The notes beneath the pieces are model-generated. The model was given only the letters and a program-made list of their open reading frames with translations. It did no database searches and was not told the DNA's origin. Position numbers and translations under genes: made by a program. 64,000 nt of DNA from contig OZ234498.1 of assembly GCA_965153455.1 (NCBI GenBank), positions 3,534,001-3,598,000 of the forward strand, given 5' to 3'. The stretch is from Sphagnum compactum (Eukaryota; Bryophyta; Sphagnopsida; Sphagnales). Of the stretch, positions 35,576 through 48,036 are shown in pieces (positions within the stretch are counted from its first letter, which is position 1; each line of letters starts with the position of its first letter).

Positions 35576-36191
35576 AGGCAAACCAAGTAACCACCCAACA
35601 CTGGTAATAACCATGAGGTAGCAGTGCTGGGCATTAGAAGGATTTGGCGGTTTGAGAGTATATGATAATGTGCCCAAAATCACCATCCTCTTTCTCCCAT
35701 GTACATTTGTCTGCAATTCAATGTTGAACAATTTCATCTATCCTAATTGATTGTTACGGACTCATGAACAATTGACAATGAGAAACTTTGGGTGCAAAAG
35801 TTTCGTTCACCAGCTGAAAATGTGCAATGTAAATTTGTCATATACAAGACTATTTGCTCAAGTTGAAGAGTATGACATATAGTCTGTATATGTATGACTG
35901 TAAATCAATTTGAGAGTTCTAGGATAGACTGGATGGAACTGGAGGACTATGAAACTTATACAGAACTGAAAACGAAGAAACAAAGCCAAATTGGAAGCTC
36001 CTTGCAAACTTTGACCATTTGTCAAATCCAATCTGCAGAAAACTCAAATATCCCAAAATATTTGGTATCAAGAGTAAACTCAAATAACCCAAAATTGTTT
36101 CTTTTGATTTTGACTTCATGCAATCACCACCCACCACAAAAGTCATTGCAAACAAATGTTTGGTGGCAAGCATCTCAAGGTTCCATCTTTT
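35576..36191 (-). other. 3' flank / possible 3' UTR of the SMP/C2 gene
   Basis: No coding motif. The part next to 36192 on the minus strand would be the 3' UTR. No confident poly(A) signal was chosen. Confidence 0.35.
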
Positions 36192-39100
36192 TCATACTCT
36201 GGTTTGGTGATTAGGAGCATCTACCACAGAGTCAGGGTTAAGTTTCTCAGCCAGTTGGTCATAAACCTTCTTCTCATGTGTGCTGATCACATCATCACCT
36301 TCACCAGCAATCTTTTCTTTGCTATATTTGTTATAAACAATGATAACATGCAATTGCCCACAGTGATCAATTGCTTCCTCATGTGCTTTCGGGTCTTTCT
36401 GCACATTGAGCCACATATCCTTGGGCACATTGGGCTTGAACTGCAAATTATTCCCACACAAATTTGAGCTTCAGCAGTAAGTGATGTAAGCAGGTATTGT
36501 TATGAAATGTTGGACATATGAAACAAAGCAGCAGCTAGACTGAAAGATCAATGCATCTTATGTTGGTAATATATCCAGCTGCAAAAGGGTGTTAAGAAAG
36601 TGGCCCAGATGCGGAGATGACAACATGAAGACCAAACCTGGCTAAGGGACACCTCACAAGAGCCAACATATTCAGCTCTTTCTAAAGACTCATCATCCAT
36701 CAAGCGCAGAGTCAACTTCTGAGTTTCTGGATCCTCCACCTGTATAGTCAGTCAGTCACTAATGAATATCACCATCACAAGAATGGAGAATTTATCACCC
36801 AAAACAATATTGGAAATCTTTTGCAAAATATGTACTAAAGTTTCAGTTTGGAAATGAGCAATGATGTGATCCCAAAACATCATTTTGATCTGATTCCAAG
36901 CTCCTCCCAAGTTTTGACATACAGTGAGTGATTGCAATCAGGACACCAGGACTCAAATCTAAGAGTTTGGATATAATTGCCTTTTCAGGTCACTTTTTTA
37001 CCTCCACTTTGAAGCTCTCATTCCAGACTGGGTTGAGAGTACCCTTCTTGCAAGTACTTCGTTTCATCTTGTCTTTTGTTTGGCGGACATACATTACCAC
37101 AAAGGGATCTGTTTTGCCCATGATCACATCTGTCTTCTTCGGGTTCTTGCCTTCGATGAGTTTTATATCCAGCTCTCCAACTGAACACATCTGCAAAAAG
37201 CTGCCCAGCTCTCCACCCAAAACAATATCGTCACTAATTTCCAAGACAATTGACAATTCTTGCAAAAACATGGTCATTGATAAAAAACACACTCCATTTA
37301 AACATAGATTTAAAAAAAAAGGTCTATGTCAAAAGCCGTCCCTGGACATGAATGAGTGAACTCAAAATCTCAAAATTGAAGCATATAGGACTTGGGAAAA
37401 GCCCACTGGATCGCTAATTTACACTAGAAACCTGGGCAGTGTGCACACCTGAAGTCTCCTGCTATCATTGGAAGCACAATTCGGCTTGGCCAGACCATTG
37501 AATCCATCAATGCTGTCCTGATTGAGTTCTGTAGCAAGACAACAAAATCCATGCAATGAAGTATCTTAACCTGCAAACTATGTGTAACATTCAGCACTAA
37601 GAACAGCCTTACACTCAAAGAAGAAAGACATGAGCAAGTTGATCTACAGGTTGGTTACAGACTGACTGCCAAACACAGAAGCAGCTAATTGATAGACAAA
37701 AGGTAGCAGCTTACATCAATCATCTTTTCAACACCAGGTAAAGCAGCAACATCTCCACCCAAGAACTTGAGATCGAACCCAAGCTCTGGCTGTTCAACAC
37801 AATCAAGGACCACCCCAACAACAAACCCCGTTCTTTAAAAACAGAGTTTCTTGCAGGAACCCGAATCCCATCAAATCTCTCAAAACTTTTTACCTTTTGC
37901 CTTCTTTTCAAAGGGAACAGACATTATAAGGAAACCAGGCCACTCTTGTTGGCAGTATCTTAGACCAGTGTTGTCTTGTATAGATCAACTTTTGAATATA
38001 CCAGCCCGGTCCTGGTATTGGGTACTGTTTTCAAAACTTTCATACGAGCCTGATCTTTGTATTCCACTGTCAGTGTGGTGTATATAGGCCTAGGTATACC
38101 AGACCAACACTAGAACTTGCTACTGGAATGTTTCTTGTAGTTGATGAGCGGTGTAATTTAGCAATGGTGGAAGAACATGTACAGGTTCATTCAAGGAGAC
38201 AAGGATGGCACCGAAGCCTGGAATGGATGCAGTCAAGGGCTTGAACAGCAGTCTGACTGTTCCATGCATGTGCCAATTCTTCACCTGCATGCAAAGCGGA
38301 TGCTTACATTATCTAATTTGGCCCCCACATATATTGAACCAAACCAACATATTCTAGAATCTGCCAAAGAAAGGAAATCATTTCAACACCCAGTTTTGAG
38401 GGGTTTTGTATAATCTGAGAGTACCTAATGCATGTTGATCGCCATTGTATGAAATAAGACAGTGATTAAGTATGGTGATTCTAGGGAAAGTGTAATGCAC
38501 CTGTACTTTGAAGTTGGGACCTGGACACTGAACTACTATCACCACACCTTCTTGCTCAGTTTCCCATAAAACTTCCATCTCCAGTACACACTCATTTTCA
38601 CCATTGGGTGAAACCTTTATCCCTGCCATGTTACTCAAATTTTGCTTGAGGGTCCATTCTCTTTATTAGGCATTTAAAACTTGCCCACTTACATAGTTCT
38701 TAACTAAGGCTGATGTGGTAGATTAGGATTATTCACACTAAAAATTGTTTTCAGGTACCATTTACATTACCTACTTAAAAATGTTTCTGAATATTTTATA
38801 CTCATAAATTACTGAAATGTTGAGATGATATATTAAAAGCATTGTTGCATACATCACATGTTTAATCACTAGATATCACTGGACTCTTGTAAGTTGTGAT
38901 GTAAATCACAGTTGAATGTAAGCTTCAAAAGATTTGGAAAATAAGTGTCAATTCACAAACTGAAGGAAAGATCTGTATATAAGAACACTGGCATGGAATT
39001 TAGCAGAACATTTGCAACAAACCTACCTAGAATTTCAGGTGCTGCATTCCCGAACTGCACAGTCTTGAGGATGATCTTCTCAATAATGCCCGATGGGTAT

Positions 39101-40920
39101 TGGTCCAATATTGGCTGGATCTGCTCTTTGATTAGATTTCCGGCTGCCTGAGCCACCCAATTAGTGTTTTCTTTAAGCATTCTGGGAAGTGGTGTTTGTG
39201 GCAACTGTGTGCCTCAGCTGGTAGGTAACTAGGGCACATTCTTGTACTGGTTGGTGGCTATATGCACAAAACAATGTTACAATGTAATTATGGTGAGTTT
39301 GGGCAGCCTGTTCTCTAGCCATCTTGTGATTTTTCCTTTTGAAAAAAAAACCTGCAAATTCTGTGTAATGGTTGGCAGACCCATTTCTTGTGAGGAAGTT
39401 TTGGAGGTTTTACATACCTGGTCAAGAACAGGCCAAATTTTCTTCAACAACTTGTTAAGCCACTTCATCTGTTGCACAGACAGAAACATCCGATTTCCCG
39501 AAGCTAGCATATTAATTTTTCAACCCAGATAAAAGTACTGATGATTTCAGCTCCATGTACAGAAACCAGGAAAAAAACCCCCCAAAAATTAGACATTATG
39601 AATTTTCCTTTTGAGTGGATATTCATCAACCACCTTTCCAATTCTTGTGATGACCTTGATGCCAAAACCCAGCATCTATGAACATAGAGTTCACCTTAAA
39701 TGCACAGAATTTGATCCACATGAGAAAGGATTCTTACCTTCTCCAATTCTTTCGACGACCCTGACGCTATGCCAAAACCCAGCATCTATAAATACAGATT
39801 TTACCTTCTCAAGTTTGCAGAATTTGATCCACCTGTGAAAGGATTCTTACCTTCTCTGATTCTTCCAATGACCCTGACACTATGCCAAAATCCAGCATCT
39901 ATGCCAAAGGCATAGATTTTGCCTTCTCAAATTTCACAGAATTCAATCCATGTTGGAAGTGATTCCTTCTCAAATCCACAGAATATGATCCACCTCAGAA
40001 AGGATTCTTACCTTCCGATGTTCACAAAATTCAATCCACCTCCTGGAGCTTAACTTCTCAAATTTGCAAAATTGAATTCACCTCAGAAAGGATTCTTACC
40101 ATGACACTACGCCAAAACCCAGCATCTATGAAGATAGATTTTCACCTTCTCAAATTCACAGAATTCGATCCAGCTTGGAAAGGATTCTTCGGTGGGTAGA
40201 AGCACTTTCAAGGAATTTGCATCCAGTCTTGACATTTGAGCAACTTGTACCACCTGCATGGTCACATGACAAATGAGCACAAAAGGCATTGAGAATGATC
40301 TATATAGCTTTAAAAACAGTTCAGTTCAGATCAGAGCTTGAATCAAAAAGAAATCTCATCAAACCTTCAAGGAAGAAACCATTTCATCTGAGCTTCCAAA
40401 ACGATTTCATCAGATCTTCAAAAACATCATTTCATCTGAGCTTCCAAAACACGATTTCAGATCAGAGCATGATGTGAATTTTGCATGATGAGATCCTGCA
40501 TGGAAAAATAATATAAAAAAGAGAAAAGAAAAAGTTGAGGGAAAATTGACGAGAGAAAATCATAATCCAATTTGTACTATAACGTTCAAGACATTGGACA
40601 TGAATTCTTACTTTGATGTTTCGAAGGTGAGTTCTATAGAGAGCAATGAGCTGGTACGAGAACGTGAGAAGAAGCCCCAACACGGCGCCCAAGAGGAACT
40701 GTAACGCAACGGAGTCTAGTGAGCTCACAAACAGCAGTCCGGAGACGATGAATGGAGTCACAGCTACTATACAAGCAATGTACAAACGGAGACGGGGATT
40801 CTGAAGCATTTCAACAGGATCCATGAGCTCCGATGTCTGCTTCTTGCTGCTGCTGATGGTGTACTCGTGATCCTCTTGCTGCTTCTTGTTCGCCATGTCT
40901 TGAATCTGGTTTGTTGACAT
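36192..40920 (-). CDS. SMP/C2 protein of the plant synaptotagmin (SYT/NTMC2) group, 11 exons
   Basis: Exons on the minus strand: 40920-40612, 40253-40146, 39468-39418, 39147-39027, 38622-38501, 38284-38183, 37789-37715, 37528-37449, 37200-37002, 36739-36638, 36440-36192. All introns are GT-AG, all phases agree, total 505 residues. Residues 46-67 and 71-95 are two hydrophobic segments (hairpin anchor, expected in the ER). About 104-320 is the SMP lipid-transfer domain (FPSWIEFCEFEK, WLNKLLKKIWPVLDQAAGNL, LPGVEKMIDNSIRTALMDSM, VWPSRIVLPM). About 325-455 is one C2 domain (SVGELDIKLIEGKN, MGKTDPFVVMYV, LNPVWNESF), with loop acidic residues partly kept (TDP, MDDE). Closest by recall are Arabidopsis SYT4/SYT5, which carry a second C2 domain; here the C-terminal 50 residues are charged and the chain stops. 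Such proteins tether ER to plasma membrane. A second start at 40896 is possible. Confidence 0.9.
39690..40145 (-). repeat. Decayed tandem copies of the exon 2 end inside intron 2
   Basis: Intron 2 of the SMP/C2 gene (39469-40145) carries about six degenerate copies of the last 45 bases of exon 2 (minus strand AAGAATCCTTTCC.. to GAATTTGAGAAGGT), near 40060-40100, 40018-40047, 39968-40015, 39925-39965, 39805-39855 and 39690-39740. Several are followed by intron sequence (AGATGCTGGGTTTTGGC), so the duplicated block was exon end plus donor plus intron start. Several keep a GT after GAGAAG. In-frame stops and indels show they are not used as exons in their present form. Confidence 0.85.
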
Positions 40921-41340
40921 CTGCCACAAAGTTCCTGCCGATCTTTTGGAAATCGACAAAGTTTAAACAACAAACTGCACCAAAATAAAAATTGATGGAA
41001 ATGTTTTAAAAATCCGCGCAACGTGAGAATGATCGGGACAGAGAATTTGTGGAAGAATTTGATCACACAAATTTTCCTGATGATTTCATTGAAACAAATT
41101 GTGCAAGAACTTTGCGCCGTGAGGACGATGCAACCAGACGAGACGAGACGAGACGAGACGAGACGAGACGGAGAGGGAAACGAAGTGCTAATGTGATGTC
41201 CCAAACAGATTCCAGGTCCCCAAACGAGGGGTCACTAATAATAGGACGTGAGGTCCTTTTAGTCCGCCACATTCGAATTGAGGTCCTGAACGCAGGAGTC
41301 GGGTCTTAACTCTTAGCCCGAGGTCCCGTTTCCTCACTAC
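40921..41340 (-). promoter_or_regulatory. Probable leader and promoter of the SMP/C2 gene, with (AGACG)7
   Basis: The upstream side of the gene has more balanced composition and a pure (AGACG)7 pentanucleotide repeat at 41136-41170. The region 41200-41340 is the most GC-rich in this part of the window. The transcription start cannot be placed from sequence. Confidence 0.4.
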
Positions 41341-41466
41341 CTGGTCCCGGGTATCAAATGTACCCGCATTTACGTTTTACTAAAGAAATGTAATTGTACT
41401 AATCAGGATTTTTAAATATTAAGATAATTTTTTTAATTAATTAATTATTGTGATGTCGTAGAGTTG

Positions 41467-41575
41467 GCAAAAATTTTCCCAAAATTTAGCAAAATTAGTT
41501 AGATTTACATTAAAAGAAATTTCCGAAATTTTCCCAATTCTATTGTTGAAAAAATGATAAACTTTGTCAGCAAAA
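41467..41575 (+). repeat. Dispersed repeat family B, copy 3
   Basis: GGCAAAAATTTTCCCAAAAT, AGATTTACATTA, AATTTTCCCAATTCT, A-rich tail: same order as the two other copies. Confidence 0.45.
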
Positions 41576-42079
41576 AATTATTGGTTCTAATATGCATCTT
41601 ATTCATAATTATTTTTCAAATACTATTTACTCATAATATTCATAATATGTAATCATAATATTTTCAAATGATATTCATAATTAGGTTTTCAAATAAGTAT
41701 ATCTACTGTTATTCATAAATTAATTTCAAACGAAATATATATTTACTCACTCATTAGAAGTTAATTCTCAAATATTCTTTCCTGTTTACTCACTTAACTA
41801 ATAAAATCCTAAAATAATTCTAATTGTTGTTACTTTTGGGCCTACTTGTAAATTTTCCATATAAAAAGTAAAAAATAGAGCCTATTAATTAAGCTCTTTA
41901 TTTATTGAAGAAATTTCAAAAAAATTGTCCCTCAATATTATGTAACTTGAAAGCAGGGCTCTTCCTTGTGCGTTAATTAAAATCGAGGTGTCAAGCTCAA
42001 GTAACGCCGCCAAAAGGACCCCATTTTGTCCCCTCAATTTATTTCCAGTGTAGGGCAGGTACCCGCTTTGCCGGGTTAG

Positions 42080-42390
42080 AACCTGTCGGTTGGTTAGTAA
42101 GATCCAAACTGGAACTAGTTAAAACTGAAATTAGAACCAGATTTTTTTAACCCACTGGCCCAAGTGACCAGAACCTAGGTTAACCGCCGGTTAATCATCG
42201 ATTCCGATCCAGGTTAGTCAGAACCAAACTGGAACCGGGTCTAAATTTCATAACCGGAACTGGAACCAAAATCTTTTGTTGTTGTTGTTGTTGTTGTTTT
42301 TATAATTAATTAATTAATTAATTTTTGAAGTGCCTGACCCAGAACCGGATTCCGGATTCCATTTACGGGCAAACTGAGGCCAGTTCCAAC
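42080..42390. repeat. GGTTCCAGTT-type degenerate repeat, block 2
   Basis: Variants of AACTGGAACTAGTT, GAACCAAACTGGAACCGGGT and CCAGAACCGGATTCC, interrupted by a (TTG)n run (42276-42297) and a TTAA run (about 42304-42323). Same repeat language as 35430-35575. Confidence 0.65.
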
Positions 42391-42944
42391 ATTTTTTTTT
42401 TGAGATTTCCATAAAAAGGCAAGAACCGCCCAACAACTGGTACATTCCGACACTTGGAATCTTCTTCCACACGTGGTGAAATGCTTCCATACGTGCGGTT
42501 AAAAAGTGGCCACCTCTCTGTATAGGGCCCTAACTCAGGTAGGGTGGGCCCTAACTCAGGTAGGGTTTTTTTCTTCTTCTTTGGGGGGCCCTTTATAGAT
42601 ACCAATTGACCTTTAGAAAAGAGTAGTAATAATAACTGGAACTAGTCAAATGGATCCCTTTTTTTTGTGGGGGGGGGGGGGGAATCCTTAAATCCTGTGC
42701 AATGCTTATTACAAGACTAGCCCAAAGCCTACTCAATTGGTACCCACCCAATCTTGACACCTCCCATCTAGGGTTGCAACATTAGGTAGAGATGGCATTA
42801 TTATTGCTTGGATTGGATTTCTTTTACAAGTTTCTTAAGTGTTATTGATCCCCAATATTGGGGAGTTTGGAGTGAGAAAGAAAGAAAGAAAAACAAGGGG
42901 TGTGTGTTAATATATGTCTTTAAGGCAAAAAGAATGAAGAATTA
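42391..42944. other. Gap with a short direct repeat and poly(G)
   Basis: GGGCCCTAACTCAGGTAGGGT occurs twice in a row near 42526-42567. A run of 14 G lies at 42669-42682. No gene. Confidence 0.6.
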
Positions 42945-43195
42945 TTATGGAAACTCAAATATTTCACCAATGCAATAACATAATCTTCAAACAAATCCTC
43001 TAAAAGAAAACCAAAATCCTTCAAGATATTATTATAACTCTATAACTAATCTCAAGTTCCAATACAAGCCAAAATATCATCTTTCAACAATCCTCATGTA
43101 AAAATAGAACCTATTATTATTACCTAGGGGGGCCAAAATCCCTTATTAAGCTACTATACTCTATAATGAATATAAATACAATATCCAAAAAAGCT
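42945..43195 (-). repeat. Dispersed repeat family C, copy 3
   Basis: Inverted relative to copies 1 and 2. On the plus strand it reads TTATGGAAACTCAAATATTT, CCAAAATCCTTCAAGATATT, TATAACTAATCTCAAGTTCC, CAAGCCAAAATATCATCTTT and AAGCTACTATACTCTATAAT. Confidence 0.85.
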
Positions 43196-46100
43196 CTTTC
43201 TAGACTTCGTCAAACCACTTGCCCTAAAATTGTTTTTTGTCGGTGTGTGCTCTCCTTACCTTAAACCCTTTGGGGGAAAAACAAATTTGAATTGGAGCTC
43301 GTAGTTAAGAGTGTTTTGCGAGGTTCTCAACTTTTTTCAAAAATTGCTTGCCCCATTCCCCTTGTTGATATAAGCTTGTAAGAATTCACTTCCTTTTTTT
43401 CTTTTTAACCTTAAAAATCAGATTTGTGAAAAATAAAGAATTCAGCTAGTTCTCCAAGTGTCAATTTTCACAAATTTAATAATAGTCGGTTCTTAAAGGC
43501 ACTTATCACAAGTTGGTTATCAATTTACTTTTTTTTTTAAAAACTTAACAAATTGAGAAATGTTTGTTTATCAAAATTCTTAAAATTTACCCAAAAAAAA
43601 AAGCAAAATGATGAGGATGCATAAATAAATGAAAATATCTATAATTACATTAAATTTTAAATGTAGGATTTTATATGTCCATAATTTCATCTTGTTCAAA
43701 TGAACTTTCAATTTTTTTAAACTTTTTTTCTAAATTTACGTCCATTTCAATTAAGTTCACTAAATTAAAAGATGATTTCCAATAAACCTTAAGATCATTA
43801 AGTCAATTTTTTCTCATAAATATGAGTTTTAATTTAAAATTGTTTGATTGTTAATGACATTTCCTTATATTAGTAAATATGCTAGTTAAAGAAAAAAATC
43901 ATTTCCATCTCAATTTGTGATCATAAAATGTCTAGTATTTGGTTGGCAAGGAAACCAACTATATATATATAAAACAAATCCTTGTTTTTCCCACCATTAA
44001 TAAAAAGGACACTTGATATCATCGAGAAATTAGTAGCTTTATGTTGACAAGTTCTTTCATGAGTTGACGTTGCTAGTAGTCATTTCAAAATTATCTCGAA
44101 AATGTAATCCCCATCGTATTTTTGGTCTACAAAGTTGCTTTTAGATTTTGTCAATGGATGTAAATGATCATGACATTTCAAAAGCATTTGGCATAAAGGC
44201 TCTTCAACAATAGTTGCACTTCACGCATGGTTATTGTTTTTTTTCAATTTCCTAATGGAACTAAGGTGGCGAGGATTTTTAGGCAAATTTCAATTTCAAT
44301 TTAGTTGGCTACATTATTTTAAAGAACTTTGAAACTATAGCTAGTAGACATAAATGTGGCAACCTTCCCCCCAAAAAATAATTTTATGTCATTTTAGATA
44401 AATATGTTTTTTTTATTTTTAAAATTGCAACAAAATATTTTGTTTTAGTAAAATTGTGTTGCCCTTTGATCAATTCTAACCCAAAAAAGACTTCTCATTG
44501 TCACTAAAAAAGGATATTACACGAAGGCTCTTATATGCAACTAACCAATTCGATATGGTGTTCAAATTTACTTATACATTAAAAGTTGGATATATTATGA
44601 TTATAATATGCAAAAATTGAAAGTACATAAGACTCTTTACTAAGTGGATTCTACTTGCAACCCATTTTGTGAATAGTTTTTCTACTTACATCTATTTGAC
44701 TAAAAAAAGACAATCCTATCAAATATATTTACTTTTTAAAAAATCTACTTAAATGAAATTTAAATATGTGGTTCTTCAATATTATTATGATAATTAATCA
44801 TTGTATCAAATAGTATTTTTATTTTCAATATGTTATGGTTTATTTTCTAGTTAATTTCCATTTATTTTGCAAGTAAACTACAAGGATTAAAAATTGTCTA
44901 CTTTATTTTGCTTACACCCAAAAATGATAAACAAACCAAAATAATAAATGTTTCTCCAAATGTTTAGGTTTTCTAGTTATTTTACCAAATGAATTAACTA
45001 TTAAAAATATAACAAATGACAATCAAAACATTTAGAAGAGGTTTCAATTATTGGAAAAATGATTCACTTAATTCTCTTCTTTTCATCATGCAAAATCAAA
45101 TGCACAAATGCAAATTGATATAGCTTGTGCAATGCAAGTGTGAACTTTTAAAAAAATGAATGTTAATATTCTTGCATGCAACAATACACAACACAAGACC
45201 ACAATGAAACAAGTAACAAAATAAAAACATACAAAAAAAACATATGCAAAAGAAAAACAAACAAAACACCAACACATAAGGAGAAAACCAAAATAAAAAC
45301 AAAGCACAATATAAAAACTTTAAAGAGAACAACAAAACAACAAATACTCAAATAGAACAAAAAAAATTCAAAAAAGGAAAGGAAAGGAAAATGAATGAAC
45401 TTATTAAGTAGGTTGAACCAACAAAATTTTGAATCAAGTTGCACCTAGATTCTTGGACCTACACAAAGTAAAAATAAAGATGGGAAGTATCAACCATGAA
45501 CATGAATGATGTTGGAGTAGGAATGAAGTAAGAGCAAAACAAGGAAAGGTACTTGAATTTGAACTTTGCATGTGAATAGCAACAATCCTTGAGAAGGACC
45601 AAAATGGAGTAGGAGGAGGAACATCATTAGAACAAGGAAAGCTCATGAGGTTGGATCAAAGTGCAGTGTTGAACCAAAACAATGTCAAAGGTTGGAACAA
45701 GAACAAATTAGATAACAACATCACAACAAAAACATGAACAACATCAAAGCAAGAATGGGAACAATGTCAAATAAAAACAACCTTGAAATAATAACAATGA
45801 ACAAACTCAAGTAAAAGTAAATGAAAGCACAATTAGGTGGATTGTTTGGACTATCACAATCACAATGTCTCTAAATTGTAGATGAACTTAAAATGTAAAA
45901 TTATATTTAACATCAACATTATTGAATTTCTAACTATCCATGTTGCAATAGAACTTGAGTCAATTTTAGTGGAAATCATATTGAAAATAGGGATAAGTTT
46001 TAAACAAAAAATGGAATGAACTTTTGAAACATTGACATTGTTTTTATCATGGATAAAAGAATTTACATGTGGATTCAAAAAATATGTCATAATAAATGTA

Positions 46101-47773
46101 AGAAAGACACCACCACCACCACCATCAAATGAGAAGTTTAAAATTAAGATGCATTGAAAATTTCCCAATAATTTTTTTTAAATGATTTTCTTATCTAATA
46201 ATAATTGCTTCATTTTTGTCATTGAGAATCCATTTCACATTGAAATATCCAAGCTTTTGCATGGAATTTTTGACTAATCACATATTCAGTGATATTTATA
46301 GGTTGGTTTACCAATATTTGGACCAAAAGCATAAAGGAATGCACATTGTATAAAATAGGTCATGCATTATATCATTATTGCAAAAAAAAATTTACAAGTT
46401 TAGAAATGTGAATTCTCATATGCCACTTTTGAACCACCTAACCATTGTTTTTTCCCCAAGCGATGATTTTAAAACAAGAACAAAATAAGAATAGGAAAAA
46501 AAAAAAACAACCCAAACAAAATGAAAAGATAAAAAATAATTAATGAAAGAAGAATCAAAAGAAAACCTATAAACAATAAAATAAAACTCATTAAGAAAGC
46601 AAGAAAAATAAACAAAAAGTGAACAAAACACTGCATAAAGTGAACCTCAAAATGGAATTTCACAAAACATTAAAACTTCAAAAGAGATGATAATAATAAC
46701 ATGGCCCAAACTCTTACTTAGGCATCTTTATTGCCTCCACACATGACACCCATTGTGTAGTGTCTTTTTAAGCCTTAAACACATTATGAACCTTAACTAA
46801 TTTTTTAAAACCTTTAGTTTATAACCTTAAAATGTAGCTAAAAAGCTAAACCTTATCTACCACCTTAGACCCTACCTACTTCCTATACCCCTAGATCCCT
46901 ATGCCTAAAAATCACACCCTATTACCTTCCACTACCATGTTTGGGTATCATTTTGTTAAAAGGTTCATAAAAAAAGTCAATTTTCATTCCAATGAAAACC
47001 AACAAGGTAGATTTCATCTTGGGTATAACCAAGGGTGATATTTTTGTTGGTGAAAATTGACTTGAAACTTCAACCAATTCTCATTTGTTTGCTCATACCC
47101 ACCCAACAATAGTTGACAATAGGTGGTTCTAGGTATCTTGAACCAACAATAAAAGTCCAACTCTAAAAAATTTCATGGCTCTTTTTAAACCTATTATGCT
47201 TTCCCTTCTCTCCCCATCTTTGTAATGCTTCATGCCAACCTTTCAACCTTGAACATGAAATGAAATATAAATTTTCAAGCACATTCCCATCATCTATCAA
47301 TCATTCTAGAAACAAATTCAACCCCATTTCTATCAAAATACTCCCTTAAGGATTGTAATTACTTAGTAAAACATCGTAACAAGACAATTTATTGCTTAAA
47401 ACCTAAGTGCATAGGTACCTTAACATGTTGATACAAATCAAGCTAATTTCAATAATAAATAGAACCTTATAAAAAATAAATTCTTAAGGTTTCACCATGA
47501 ACTTTTCCTTTGACTTGGTTTACATAAATAAAAACATGGACACAAATTTAAATAAATAAATAATACAAAATACATACCCATAATACAAAATCCATGTCCA
47601 AAACCAAAAAAATAGACACAAGCAAACATGCTCACATTTGTATTGCACTTACACACAGTCGCAAATGTACTTACACACAACACTTTGAAAGTTCAACAAA
47701 TGAAATATGTACTTCCAAAGCCTCATCCATGTGTCAACCCCAACTTTTAAAGGGAAAATATATATACACAAAG
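43196..47773. other. AT-rich DNA without a recognisable gene
   Basis: About 4.5 kb of A/T-rich sequence. Strand-asymmetric A-rich stretches (45180-45800, 46480-46640) give chance minus-strand frames rich in Phe, Cys and Val, which I do not accept as genes. Confidence 0.55.
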
Positions 47774-48036
47774 AAAATACATGAAAAAAGCTATTTGCTA
47801 TTGTATAAACACACAACATTTTATTTCTTTTTCCTAGCAAATTTTTGCCAAATGTCAATAGAAAATACGTGAAAAATGTTATTTGCTATTGTATCAACAC
47901 ACAACATTTTATTTATTTTTCCTAGCAAATTTTTTGCCAAATGTCAATAGAAAACGCATGAAAAATGTTATTTGCTATTGTATTAACACACAACATTTTA
48001 TTTATTTTTCCTAGCAAATTTTTGCCAAATGTCAAT
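47774..48036 (+). repeat. Three-copy tandem repeat, about 88 bp
   Basis: Units start near 47774, 47862 and 47950. Each reads GAAAAYRCATGAAAAAWGYT, ATTTGCTATTGTATNAACAC, ACAACATTTTATTTMTTTTT, CCTAGCAAATTTTTGCCAAA and TGTCAATAG. Identity is above 90 percent by eye, so the expansion is recent compared with other arrays here. Confidence 0.95.

Noticed and set aside
37181-37200. Splice acceptor at 37191 (TTTTTGCAG) for exon 9 of the SMP/C2 gene
   Set aside because: It would break the frame from exon 8; the acceptor ten bases upstream (GGGCAG) restores it and gives the family sequence FSFLQMCSVGELDIKL.
40921-40959. Upstream extension of the SMP/C2 protein
   Set aside because: The in-frame codon at 40959 is TTG; the first in-frame ATG is at 40920.
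45086-45444. Overlapping minus-strand frames rich in Phe/Cys/Val (possible membrane proteins)
   Set aside because: They are the complement of an A/C-rich low-complexity stretch and are open in all three frames at once.
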